From Chloroflexota bacterium (lineage in GTDB: Bacteria > Chloroflexota > Anaerolineae > Ardenticatenales > Ardenticatenaceae), in NCBI GenBank assembly GCA_003520455.1, contig DOUV01000703.1:12258-25832 (forward strand): a stretch of 13,575 nucleotides of DNA. The letters are read 5' to 3'. Below, in pieces: positions 6,252 through 13,575 of the stretch. Within the stretch, counting starts at the first letter, position 1; each line of letters opens with the position of its first letter. The position numbers were made by a program, and so were the translations under genes. The notes under the pieces are model-generated. The model saw nothing but the letters and a program-made list of their open reading frames with translations, had not been told where the DNA came from and did no database searches.

Positions 6252-7637
6252 TCACGTTCCTACGTCCAACAGCAGGCCGGGATGCTCGACAGCCTTTTGA
6301 ACGGTTCGCAGGAACTGCGCCAGCGTGGCACCATCCACAACGCGGTGATCCCCCGTCGCCGTGAGTGTCGCCAGCGGCCGGACGATCACACGATCGTCTT
6401 CCGCGACCAGGGCCCGCTTGGTGACGCGGCCCACGGCCAGAATTGCCGCCTGTGGGGGATTCAGAATCGCGGTGAAGTGATCAATCCCGAACATCCCCAG
6501 GTTGGAAATCGTGAAGGTGCCGCCCTGTATGTCCTCCAGGCGGAGGCGCCCCTCGCGAGCCCGGGTCGTCAGGTCGGCGAGCCGCGCCGCCACCTGCCTG
6601 ATCCCCAATCGATCTGCCGCGCGAATCACCGGCACCACCAGACCGTCATCGACGGCCACGGCGACGCCGATATTGACCTCGGCCCACTCCAGAACTGTCT
6701 CGCCGTCCAGTGAGACATTGATGCCGGGGTGGCGCAGCAGAGCCCAGGCGCAGGCCTTGACCAGAAAGGCCGTCAGGGTGACCCGTGTGCCGTCGTTGAA
6801 CTCCGGCGCCGACCGCCAGTCGTCGACGATCTCCGTCGCCCGGCCCATATCGACGTCGATGCTCAGCGTAAACTGCGGTGCCTCGCGCACACTCGCCGCC
6901 ATGCGTTGGGCAATGGTCCGGCGCACGCTGGTCAACGGAACAGTGCGACGTACCGTCGGTTGACCGGCCCACGGAAGGGATCGAGTGGCTTGCCGAGGTG
7001 TCTCAACAACCACCGTCTGGGCGGCCGCGGCCTCCGGGGCGACCGCTGCTGCCGCCCGGCGTACATCCTCAGACTGAATCCGGCCGTTCGGTCCGCTGCC
7101 AGCGACCGTCTTCAAATCAATGCCCAACTCCCGAGCCAGCCGCCTGGCAGCCGGGACCGCCGGGATTCTTCCGTCGAGAGCGCCGGGTGCGCTCTTCCGA
7201 GTCACCAGGAAGGCTTCCACGTCGGCCTTGGTCACCCGACCACCCGGAGAGGCCGGCGACACGGCGCGCAGGTCAATCCCGTGCGATCCGGCGAGGCGTT
7301 CGGCCACAGGCGTCGCCCGGCTTGGGGCTGGGGCAACTGGCGGCGTCGCCGTGGACACCGCTGGACGGGCGGGAGACCCCACTTCCGCCTGTGGCTCGCC
7401 AGGTTGGAAAATGTAGGCAATTGCCTGCCCGATCGGCACCGTCGTGCCGGCAGTGGCCTTGATCCCGACCAGAGTCCCGGCCGCCGGTGCCTCCACCTCC
7501 ATGGTCACTTTGTCCGTCTCGACCTCGAGGATGGCCTCCCCCTTCTCAACCGGGTCCCCCTCATTTTTGAGCCAACCCAGGACGGTGCCGGTCTCCTGGG
7601 CCATTTCGAACTTGGGCATGATCACGGGTGTTGGCAT
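6252..7637 (-). CDS. Dihydrolipoamide acyltransferase (E2) of a 2-oxoacid/acetoin dehydrogenase complex
   Basis: This 461-aa protein is the core acyltransferase that moves the acyl group from E1 through lipoamide to coenzyme A. Domains in order: an N-terminal lipoyl domain (1-80) with the lipoylated Lys43 in ETDKVTMEVEAP; a Pro/Ala linker; a first peripheral subunit-binding domain (about 109-143); a second one (about 160-194); another Ala-rich linker; and the catalytic domain (about 232-461) with the active-site DHRVVDG at 430-436. Two subunit-binding domains are unusual, since most bacterial E2s have one. GGAG lies 4 nt before the ATG, and only 24 nt separate it from the E1 stop, so the two are co-transcribed. 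Whether the substrate is pyruvate, acetoin or another 2-oxo compound is not decided by sequence. No E3 gene lies in the window. Confidence 0.95.
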   Translation of the reverse strand: MPTPVIMPKFEMAQETGTVLGWLKNEGDPVEKGEAILEVETDKVTMEVEAPAAGTLVGIKATAGTTVPIGQAIAYIFQPGEPQAEVGSPARPAVSTATPPVAPAPSRATPVAERLAGSHGIDLRAVSPASPGGRVTKADVEAFLVTRKSAPGALDGRIPAVPAARRLARELGIDLKTVAGSGPNGRIQSEDVRRAAAAVAPEAAAAQTVVVETPRQATRSLPWAGQPTVRRTVPLTSVRRTIAQRMAASVREAPQFTLSIDVDMGRATEIVDDWRSAPEFNDGTRVTLTAFLVKACAWALLRHPGINVSLDGETVLEWAEVNIGVAVAVDDGLVVPVIRAADRLGIRQVAARLADLTTRAREGRLRLEDIQGGTFTISNLGMFGIDHFTAILNPPQAAILAVGRVTKRALVAEDDRVIVRPLATLTATGDHRVVDGATLAQFLRTVQKAVEHPGLLLDVGT

Positions 7638-7661
7638 CGGGCTCCATCCAGATTGGTTCGC

Positions 7662-9755
7662 TCAGAGTTCCAGCCGCGCCAGCCTACGCGCTGCATCCAC
7701 GATATCGTGCACCTGGGGCACCGCGGCCCGCTCGAGCGTGCGGTTGTAGGGAATTGGGACGTCGGCGCCACCCAGCCGGACGATTGGAGCTTCCAGGTAG
7801 GCAAAGGCCTCGCTCTGCGCGAGCATCGCCACGATCTCACCGCCGAAGCCGCCGATGAGGGGCGCCTCGTGCACGACCAGCAACCGCCCGGTGCGCTCGA
7901 CCGACTGGATGATCGTCTCGGCGTCGTAGGGCTTCAGCGTCCGGAGATCGACCACCTCGATGTCGATTCCCTCCTTGGCCAACGCCTCCGCGGCCTCGAG
8001 CGCGCGCGTCACCATGATAGAAGAGCCCACAATTGTGAGGTCTCGCCCCGCGCGCTTGATGTCCGCTCTGCCTAAGGGCACAAGATAGGGGTCCTCTGGA
8101 ACGGGACCCCTGGTCTTGTAGAGCAGCTTGTTCTCGATAAACATCACCGGGTTGTTGTCGGCGAGCGCGGCCAGCAGCAGCCCTTTGGCCTCGTACGGGG
8201 TACTCGGCGCCACCACCTTCAGCCCTGGCACGTTGACTAGCCACGACTCGAGACTGCCCGAGTGCTGCGCCGCAGCGCCGGTCCCGGAGCCGCCGGGTAG
8301 GCGTAGGACCATCGGAACGGAGGCCTTGCCGCCGAACATGTAGCGGATTTTGGCCCCTTGGAGGACTGTCTGCTCCATGGCCAGCGCGATGAAGTCCAAA
8401 AATTGCATCTCGGCGATGGGCCGCATACCGGTCAACGCGGCACCCACGGCGGCCCCGACGATGGTATTCTCCGAGATTGGTGTATCGCGCACCCGCTCGG
8501 GACCAAAGCGATCGATCAGCCCCAAGGTCACACCGAATGCACCGCCATACACGCCGATGTCCTCTCCGAAGAGGAACACCCGGCTGTCGCACTCGAGCGC
8601 CTGGGTCATGGCCTCGCGCAGCGCCTCAGCATAGCTGATCTCACGCTTCCCTTGAGGAGGAGCGATGGGGGTCGCCGGCCCAAACGTGCTCGCGATCCAG
8701 GCAGGCAGGACACGATCGGGGTTGGCCTGGACCTCCCGCTCCTCGGAATAGACGTCGTGCAGGAGGTGCTCCACCGGAGGCTCCGGGCTGGCATCCGCGA
8801 AGGCAATCGCATCCTCAATCGCCGCTTGCGCTCTGGCCTCGAGCATTTGGACTTCGGCCTCCGTGAGGGAGCCCTGCTCGATGAGCCAGCTCTGGAATCG
8901 GCGGATCGGATCGCGCTCCATCCAGGACCTGACCTCCTCCCTCGTACGGTACGCCTGCTTGTCGCTCTTCGAGTGGCCTTTATAACGGTAGGTCACTGCG
9001 TCGATCAGGGTCGGGCCCTCGCCGCGGCGCGCCCGGGCCACGGCCGCTTTCACCGCCTGGTAGACCGCCATCACGTCCATACCGTCCACCACTTCGCCGG
9101 GAATCCGATACGCCGCCGCCCGGTCGGTCACGTGCGTCACCGCCATTCCCCGCCGGACGGCCATCGACATGGCATACTGGTTGTTCTCGCAGATAAACAC
9201 GACGGGCAACTTCCAGATCGATGCCATGTTAAGGCTCTCGTGAAAGTTGCCTGTGTTGGCGGCCCCATCTCCAAAGAAGGACAAGATAACTTGATCTGCC
9301 CCTTGCATCTGCATGCTGAGCCCGGCTCCCACCGCGAGCGGAATGCCACCTGAGACCACCCCGTTCGCTCCCAGGTTGCCCAGCGCCAGGTCGGCCATGT
9401 GCATCGACCCGCCGCGTCCCCGGCAGACACCGGTCTCCTTGGCGAGGAGCTCAGCCATCATGGTCCGCACGTCCTGGCCCTTGGCGATTGCATGACCATG
9501 ACCACGATGCGTGGAAACAATGAAATCATCCTGCCGAAGGGCCGCAATGGCTCCGATCCCCACGGCCTCCTGGCCCACGGAGAGATGCATGGTTCCATGG
9601 ACCTTACCGGCGAAATACTGCTGCTCAGCGGTCTCCTCAAAGGCACGCGTGAGCAGCATCTGGTAGAGCATTTCGACTAGATGATCACCGGTGAGGTCTA
9701 CGACCGACTGCGTTGGGGGCTCCACAATTTCACTCAACACCGTTGTTATCTCCAT
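7662..9755 (-). CDS. Fused alpha-beta thiamine-diphosphate E1 of a 2-oxoacid/acetoin-type dehydrogenase
   Basis: E1 decarboxylates a 2-oxo substrate, or cleaves acetoin, with thiamine diphosphate and passes the acyl group to E2. This 697-aa protein joins both E1 subunits in one chain. The alpha part (about 25-335) has the TPP motif GDGAANTGN (162-170) through ENN (190-192), GGSMHMAD (115-122) and the loop [10 protein letters not shown] (256-265). A linker of about 30 residues follows. The beta part (about 371-697) begins [13 protein letters not shown] and contains [28 protein letters not shown] and [11 protein letters not shown]. The alpha half resembles acetoin dehydrogenase AcoA and Gram-positive-type PdhA. 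The listed ATG overlaps the regulator's 3' end by 26 nt and lacks a good ribosome site. GTG 9740, with GGAG 9 nt upstream, is a good alternative start. Either way it is translationally coupled to the regulator. Confidence 0.94.
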   Translation of the reverse strand: MEITTVLSEIVEPPTQSVVDLTGDHLVEMLYQMLLTRAFEETAEQQYFAGKVHGTMHLSVGQEAVGIGAIAALRQDDFIVSTHRGHGHAIAKGQDVRTMMAELLAKETGVCRGRGGSMHMADLALGNLGANGVVSGGIPLAVGAGLSMQMQGADQVILSFFGDGAANTGNFHESLNMASIWKLPVVFICENNQYAMSMAVRRGMAVTHVTDRAAAYRIPGEVVDGMDVMAVYQAVKAAVARARRGEGPTLIDAVTYRYKGHSKSDKQAYRTREEVRSWMERDPIRRFQSWLIEQGSLTEAEVQMLEARAQAAIEDAIAFADASPEPPVEHLLHDVYSEEREVQANPDRVLPAWIASTFGPATPIAPPQGKREISYAEALREAMTQALECDSRVFLFGEDIGVYGGAFGVTLGLIDRFGPERVRDTPISENTIVGAAVGAALTGMRPIAEMQFLDFIALAMEQTVLQGAKIRYMFGGKASVPMVLRLPGGSGTGAAAQHSGSLESWLVNVPGLKVVAPSTPYEAKGLLLAALADNNPVMFIENKLLYKTRGPVPEDPYLVPLGRADIKRAGRDLTIVGSSIMVTRALEAAEALAKEGIDIEVVDLRTLKPYDAETIIQSVERTGRLLVVHEAPLIGGFGGEIVAMLAQSEAFAYLEAPIVRLGGADVPIPYNRTLERAAVPQVHDIVDAARRLARLEL

Positions 9756-10698
9756 TGAGGGTAAGCACGACTGATGCTGTGTTCGCGTCAGTGATCAACA
9801 CATCGACATAGCCACCGCGCAAGGCAGCGAGAACGGCCGGGGCTTTGATGACATTGCCGGCGACGGCGATCACCGTCGGGATGGAACGCAGCGTTTCCAG
9901 ATCAAGCCCGATCACTCGATAGTTGAGGGAGATATCGAGAACTGTTCCGTTCGAATCGAGTTGGCGGGACAGAATGTCTCCCACCGCGCCGACTCGCGTC
10001 AGCATCGTCAAATCAGCCTCGCTGAGATACCCGACACGGTGCTGACTGGATAAGAAAGGGACGACCGTACCGATTCCAACCAGTGCCACATCAACTTGGC
10101 GAGCCAGATCCAGGGTTTCAGCAATCGCTCGCTCTTGGAGGAGTGCCTTCGCAACCTCATCATTCTCGACGATAAGAGGCGCGTGAAGGAAGCGGTAAGT
10201 CGCGTTGAGTTTCTCTGACAGCCAATGGGCCAGTTCCGGCCCGTTAACCAGGGGATCCACATGGCCGACGGCACCAATGATCTGAACGACCAGGGCATCT
10301 CGCAATGGCAGGGCCGGCATGGCCCGAACCACTTCGTGGATCGCCGTTCCCCAGCCAATGCCGATCCGAACACCGTCGTGGAAATATCTTTGGACGCAAC
10401 GGGCGCCCAATTCACCCAGCCGACGAAGAAGAACCGCATGCTCGGCAGGCGGTTTTGCGAGGACCCAGACCTCTGAAAGACCAAAGGTCTTGCGGAGTCG
10501 AGACTCGAGCTCTGAATCGGTCTTCAGGGGGTAGTGCACCCGTATCTCCACGAGACCCTGCTCGCGAGCCTCCTGGAGCAACCGCGAGACCATGGATCGG
10601 GTCCGACCGATACGTTGAGCGATGGCCTCTTGGCTGAGGTTTTCCTCGTAGTACCAGGAGGCAACTTGAGCCAGGAATTCGAGGCGGTCGGGATCCAT
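9730..10698 (-). CDS. SorC/DeoR-type sugar-binding transcriptional regulator
   Basis: This 322-aa regulator heads the minus-strand block. The N-terminus is a helix-turn-helix (about 20-43, [20 protein letters not shown]) followed by a short wing ([11 protein letters not shown]). Residues about 60-318 form the SorC-type effector-binding domain (isomerase-like Rossmann fold) with [17 protein letters not shown] near 110-127. Family members bind phosphorylated sugars and usually control the adjoining catabolic operon and themselves. ATG 10698 is the first start in frame with the HTH; AAGGAG lies 12 nt upstream, a rather long spacing. Its 3' end overlaps the fused E1 gene, which ties it to the operon. 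The AT-rich palindrome at 10842-10859 is the best candidate operator. Whether it activates or represses, and its effector, are unknown. Confidence 0.92.
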   Translation of the reverse strand: MDPDRLEFLAQVASWYYEENLSQEAIAQRIGRTRSMVSRLLQEAREQGLVEIRVHYPLKTDSELESRLRKTFGLSEVWVLAKPPAEHAVLLRRLGELGARCVQRYFHDGVRIGIGWGTAIHEVVRAMPALPLRDALVVQIIGAVGHVDPLVNGPELAHWLSEKLNATYRFLHAPLIVENDEVAKALLQERAIAETLDLARQVDVALVGIGTVVPFLSSQHRVGYLSEADLTMLTRVGAVGDILSRQLDSNGTVLDISLNYRVIGLDLETLRSIPTVIAVAGNVIKAPAVLAALRGGYVDVLITDANTASVVLTLNGDNNGVE

Positions 10699-10832
10699 AC
10701 CCAGGACGCACTCCTTATTTTACGAGGGTCCGCTGGGCGGCGCTCGGAATCGCCGAACAGCTCAACAGGAACCATCGGCGAACCGCCGTCCACGCGAGAG
10801 CAGGCGTTGAACAAACCGGGTTCAGAGCTATG

Positions 10833-10861
10833 ATTCACATTTGTGAATTATAATTCACATT
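10833..10861. promoter_or_regulatory. Operator-like palindrome with TATAAT boxes in the divergent promoter region
   Basis: TGTGAATTATAATTCACA (10842-10859) is a perfect 18-bp palindrome. A third half-site TTCACA (10834-10839) precedes it, so ATTCACATT occurs twice exactly 20 bp apart (10833 and 10853), about two helical turns. The palindrome contains TATAAT on both strands (plus 10849-10854; minus 10852-10847). On the minus strand TGGACA (10873-10868) lies 15 bp upstream of the TATAAT, a short but possible promoter for the regulator; no good plus-strand -35 is seen. The spacing TGTGA-N8-TCACA differs from the CRP consensus N6. I infer binding by the adjacent SorC-type regulator. Confidence 0.6.
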
Positions 10862-11120
10862 ATTGCATGTCCATTCTAGAGTGTTGCTCTTCTCGATTGA
10901 GTGTCAGTTGTCATGGTCTCGAGATGACAGATGTCTCGCTTCCAGCACGAAGGAACAGCTTAGGGATGGTCTTGCCGGGGTCGCAGGGCCTGGCCAGGTA
11001 TCTGTGCGAGAAAGTGACAGAGGCCTGTGTGCTTCCCTAAATTGTCGGAACGAGTATGATCGGTCTGAAGGCTTTGGTGTTCGCCGCGGGAAGATCGTTG
11101 AAAGAGTCGCAGAATTGAGC
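10862..11120. other. Leader/intergenic stretch upstream of the FAD oxidoreductase
   Basis: Between the palindrome and the oxidoreductase ribosome site lie about 260 bp without a recognisable gene. Two short open frames (10843-11040 and 10863-11183) have no family resemblance and overlap each other. The only structure I see is TGTCAT (10909-10914) and ATGACA (10924-10929), perfect 6-bp arms around 9 bp that include TCTCGAGA. It is a weak candidate for a second regulator site. If transcription of the oxidoreductase starts near the palindrome, its 5' leader would be nearly 280 nt. Confidence 0.4.
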
Positions 11121-11136
11121 GAGGAGGAGCAAGACA

Positions 11137-12534
11137 GTGGGAACTTTCGCATCCAGGAAGCCGCACCCTCACGTCCCCGTTGACGTGGTTATCTGCGGTG
11201 CGGGAATTGCTGGTATCTCCGCAGCCTACTGGCTTGTCAAACAGGGGCTGAGGGTGGTGCTCGTGGATGAGCGTCCGCCGCTCTCCCTCACGAGTGACAA
11301 ATCCACCGAGTGCTACCGCAATTGGTGGCCGGGCCCCGATGATGCGATGGTTCATCTGATGAACCGAAGCATCGATCTGCTCGAGGAGTGGGCGCGGGAG
11401 AGCGGCAATGTCTTTCACCTAAACCGCCGTGGCTATGGGTACGCCACGGCGAACGCAACGCGTATCCCCGCAATCCAGCGCGAAGCCGAAGCCGTCGCGG
11501 CGCTCGGCGCGGGGCCGCTGCGTGTGCACGACGGTGGACCTACGCGCGGTGAGGCCTACCAACCCGCTCCGGCGGAGGGCTTTGCAGACCAACCCGATGG
11601 TGCTGATTTGATTCTGGATCAGCGGCTCATCCGCGAGCACTTTCCGTATCTTGCCGAGACAACTGTCGCCGTATTGCACGCCCGGCGGTGCGGTTGGTTC
11701 AGTGGGCAACAACTGGGGATGTACCTCTTGGAGCGGGCGAGAGCGCAGGGGGTGAGGCTGGTCTCAGCCCGTGTCGAGGCCGTGAAGACCGTTCAGGGTC
11801 AGGTGGAAGGGGTCTGTTTGAGCGGCGGAGAGACAATCGTCACGCGCCACTTTGTCAACGCAGCCGGGCCGTTTGTGGGCGCGGTGGGCCACCTGCTCGG
11901 TGTGGACCTTCCCGTTTTCTCGGAACTGCACTTGAAATTGGCGTTTCCCGATCGCCTGGGGGTTGTGCCCCGCCACGCACCGATGCTGATCTGGGACGAT
12001 CCGCAGGAGTTGGTGTGGGACGACGAGGAGCGCGCCGCGTTCAGCGAAGACTGCGAATTGCGCTGGCTGCTCGAGCCGTTTCCGGCGGGGGTGCACACGC
12101 GCCCGGAAGGGCCGCCCGGCAGCTCGATCTTGCTCATGCTGTGGGATTACCACCGCCACCCTGTCGAGCCGATCTTCCCACTGCCGCTCGATCCGTATTT
12201 CCCCGAACTGGTGTTGCGTGGCCTGACCACGATGCTCCCAGGCCTGGAGGCCTACACCGGACGGGCACCCAGGCCGGTGGTGGACGGCGGCTATTACACG
12301 AAGACACAAGAGAACCGCCCACTCATCGGGCCGCTACCGGTCCGCGGCGCGTACGCGATGGGAGCCTTCTCAGGCTTTGGGTTAATGGCGGCGCCGGCGG
12401 CCGGGGAACTGCTCGCGGCGCACATCACGGGCCATGGGCTGCCCATCTACGCGCCTGCCTTCAGCTTTGAGCGCTACTCGGATGCCGCGTATCAAGAATC
12501 GTTGGAAACATGGGGCGATCGTGGGCAGCTGTGA
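11137..12534 (+). CDS. FAD-dependent oxidoreductase of the DAO (glycine/D-amino acid oxidase) family
   Basis: This is a 465-aa soluble flavoenzyme with no signal peptide or membrane segment. The GTG start at 11137 is supported by GAGGAGGAG about 6 nt upstream. Residues 16-45 form the FAD-binding beta-alpha-beta unit: VDVVICGAGIAGISAAYWL, with the glycine motif at 21-26 and Glu45 for the ribose hydroxyls. Near 57-65 is STECYRNWW, at the site where DAO enzymes carry their second FAD-contact segment. A second nucleotide-contact strand is HFVNAAGPFVGAVG. The C-terminus has the typical GAFSGFGLMAAPAAGELLA. The family oxidises amines, N-methylated amino acids or hydroxy acids; specificity is not predictable here. 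It is divergent from the regulator and 182 bp upstream of a ComA-family gene on the same strand, so those two may share a transcript. Confidence 0.9.
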   Translation: MGTFASRKPHPHVPVDVVICGAGIAGISAAYWLVKQGLRVVLVDERPPLSLTSDKSTECYRNWWPGPDDAMVHLMNRSIDLLEEWARESGNVFHLNRRGYGYATANATRIPAIQREAEAVAALGAGPLRVHDGGPTRGEAYQPAPAEGFADQPDGADLILDQRLIREHFPYLAETTVAVLHARRCGWFSGQQLGMYLLERARAQGVRLVSARVEAVKTVQGQVEGVCLSGGETIVTRHFVNAAGPFVGAVGHLLGVDLPVFSELHLKLAFPDRLGVVPRHAPMLIWDDPQELVWDDEERAAFSEDCELRWLLEPFPAGVHTRPEGPPGSSILLMLWDYHRHPVEPIFPLPLDPYFPELVLRGLTTMLPGLEAYTGRAPRPVVDGGYYTKTQENRPLIGPLPVRGAYAMGAFSGFGLMAAPAAGELLAAHITGHGLPIYAPAFSFERYSDAAYQESLETWGDRGQL

Positions 12535-12701
12535 TCGGTACCCTCACGCGAGCGTTGGTCTTCAGATAGTACGCCGATCACCGGCCAAAACAGTCCGCCC
12601 GCGAATTCCACGCATGAGCACGAATAAGAACACTTTCGGCCTACCTCAATTCGTGAAAGTCGTGCCATGATGTTGGGCTCCATGACCGGCTTCATGCAAG
12701 C

Positions 12702-12708
12702 AAGGAGG
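12702..12708 (+). promoter_or_regulatory. Ribosome-binding site of the ComA-family gene
   Basis: AAGGAGG lies 8 nt before ATG 12717. It fixes the start among several nearby ATGs (12667, 12682 and 12693), none of which has a comparable ribosome site. Confidence 0.85.
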
Positions 12709-12716
12709 TTGTCGTC

Positions 12717-13559
12717 ATGCCACCATCCCCACCTTCTCCCGAGGAGCGCGCGTTTGCTTTCCTCAAGATGAACGAGCGCCCGCCGAAGCCGCGCACGCGG
12801 GGGATCACCGAGATCCGCGGACCGTACTACACGCCGATGGGGACACGTTATCTGCAGGACATCCTGGAGACGATGGGCGCCTATGTAGACTCGCTCAAGT
12901 TCGCGGGTGGTTCGTTCAGCCTGATGCCCAGAATCGCGGTCCAGGCCCTTATCGACCTCTGCCACGAGCACGACGTGCTGGTCTCCACCGGTGGCTTTAT
13001 CGAGTATGTCCTGACCCAGGGTTCGGCAGCCGTCCACCGCTACATCCAGGAGTGCCGAGAGTTTGGGTTCGACATTATCGAGATTTCGAGCGGCTTCATC
13101 ACCATTCCGACCGACGATTGGCTGCGGCTGGTCGAGGCGGTGCAAAAGGCTGGGTTGAAAGCCAAACCGGAAGTGGGGATCCAGTTTGGCGCCGGCGGCG
13201 CCACATCCGCTGCCGAACTCGAGGCTGAGGGCACGCGCGACCCCGAGTGGGCTATCGCCCAGGCCAGGCGCTTCCTCGATGCCGGCGCCTCCATGGTCAT
13301 GATCGAGTCGGAAGGAATCACCGAGAACGTGCCGATCTGGCGCACCGATGTACCGGCCAGGATTGTCGATGCTTTGGGGCTAGAGCAGGTGATGTTCGAG
13401 GCAGCTGAGCCGGAAGTCTTTGCCTGGTACATCAAGAACTACGGCCCCGAGGTGAATCTCTTCGTGGACCATAGCCAGATCGTGCAACTCGAATGCCTGC
13501 GGGCTGGCATCTGGGGAACGAAGAGCCTCTGGGGCCGTGTTCTGACCTACAAGGGCTAG
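12717..13559 (+). CDS. Phosphosulfolactate synthase (ComA/HSA32-like) family protein
   Basis: This 280-aa protein belongs to the ComA family of TIM barrels. The founding archaeal enzyme adds sulfite to phosphoenolpyruvate to make (2R)-phospho-3-sulfolactate, the first step of coenzyme M synthesis; plant HSA32 is a homologue with no proven enzymatic role. Family landmarks in order: KPRTRGITEIRGP (24-36), VDSLKFAGGSFSL (57-69), HEHDVLVSTGGFIEY (83-97), FDIIEISSGFITIP (118-131), KPEVGIQFG (150-158), MVMIESEGI (193-201), VMFEAAEPEVFAWYIKNYGP (225-244) and VNLFVDHSQIVQLECLR (246-262). The KFAGGS and NLFVDHSQ forms differ from the archaeal KFGWGT and NLGNI patterns as I recall them, so it falls in the bacterial/HSA32-like branch and its reaction is uncertain. 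It follows the FAD oxidoreductase; no other coenzyme M gene is visible. Confidence 0.88.
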   Translation: MPPSPPSPEERAFAFLKMNERPPKPRTRGITEIRGPYYTPMGTRYLQDILETMGAYVDSLKFAGGSFSLMPRIAVQALIDLCHEHDVLVSTGGFIEYVLTQGSAAVHRYIQECREFGFDIIEISSGFITIPTDDWLRLVEAVQKAGLKAKPEVGIQFGAGGATSAAELEAEGTRDPEWAIAQARRFLDAGASMVMIESEGITENVPIWRTDVPARIVDALGLEQVMFEAAEPEVFAWYIKNYGPEVNLFVDHSQIVQLECLRAGIWGTKSLWGRVLTYKG

Positions 13560-13569
13560 AGCGCCGGTC

Positions 13570-13575
13570 AAGGAG
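13570..13575 (+). promoter_or_regulatory. Shine-Dalgarno sequence of a gene beyond the window
   Basis: The last six bases read AAGGAG, 10 nt after the ComA-family stop. This implies a further plus-strand gene starting just past the edge, closely coupled to the ComA-family gene. Confidence 0.55.

Noticed and set aside
6729..8075. Plus-strand open frame of 448 codons opposite E2 and E1
   Set aside because: It is Arg/Gly/His-rich low-complexity sequence running across two real genes and their junction on the other strand; a shadow.
8358..9353. Plus-strand open frame of 331 codons opposite E1
   Set aside because: It is antisense to the conserved E1 catalytic region and has no recognisable domain.
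10843..11183. Two small plus-strand open frames in the divergent intergenic region
   Set aside because: They overlap each other and the operator palindrome or the oxidoreductase start, lack ribosome sites and resemble nothing known.
12619..12655. CACGAAT...ATTCGTG inverted repeat upstream of the ComA-family gene, sharing its core with 6145-6190
   Set aside because: A 7-bp match in 13.6 kb is expected by chance and the spacing differs from the other copy, so a shared operator is not supported.

Overview
The window is 13.6 kb of GC-rich bacterial DNA with tightly packed genes, several GTG starts and clear Shine-Dalgarno sites. The solute-binding protein is a lipoprotein. The phylum cannot be fixed from sequence alone; gene content would fit a free-living heterotroph such as a Chloroflexota or Rokubacteria-like soil bacterium, but that is a guess. 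I see no rRNA, tRNA, CRISPR array, insertion sequence or phage gene.

Minus-strand block (10698 down to 63): eight genes read leftward and look like one catabolic unit. It starts with a SorC/DeoR-type sugar-sensing regulator. The regulator's stop overlaps the start of a 2-oxoacid/acetoin-type dehydrogenase E1 in which alpha and beta subunits are fused. Next come the lipoyl acyltransferase E2 and a small OMP-decarboxylase-superfamily enzyme closest to 3-keto-L-gulonate-6-phosphate decarboxylase (UlaD/KGPDC). Then follows a complete carbohydrate ABC importer: lipoprotein binding protein, MalF-type permease, MalG-type permease and MalK/UgpC-type ATPase. A 5' remnant of an aldo/keto reductase gene lies between the binding protein and the first permease. 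The three gaps inside the transporter operon each carry a different inverted repeat, and the binding-protein ribosome site is itself inside a hairpin.

Plus-strand block (11137 to the right edge): a DAO-family FAD-dependent oxidoreductase, then a phosphosulfolactate synthase (ComA/HSA32-like) family protein. A Shine-Dalgarno sequence at the very end implies another gene just outside. The 438-bp divergent intergenic region holds an AT-rich operator-like palindrome overlapping TATAAT boxes on both strands, the likely control point.

Working model (inference): the regulator senses a sugar derivative imported by the ABC system. The KGPDC-like enzyme and the oxidoreductase process it, and the E1/E2 complex oxidatively cleaves a resulting 2-oxo compound to an acyl-CoA. 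No E3 subunit, sugar kinase or phosphohexuloisomerase is present in the window. The substrate is unknown, and the KGPDC-like enzyme has a mixed active-site signature, so this may be an uncharacterised pathway.
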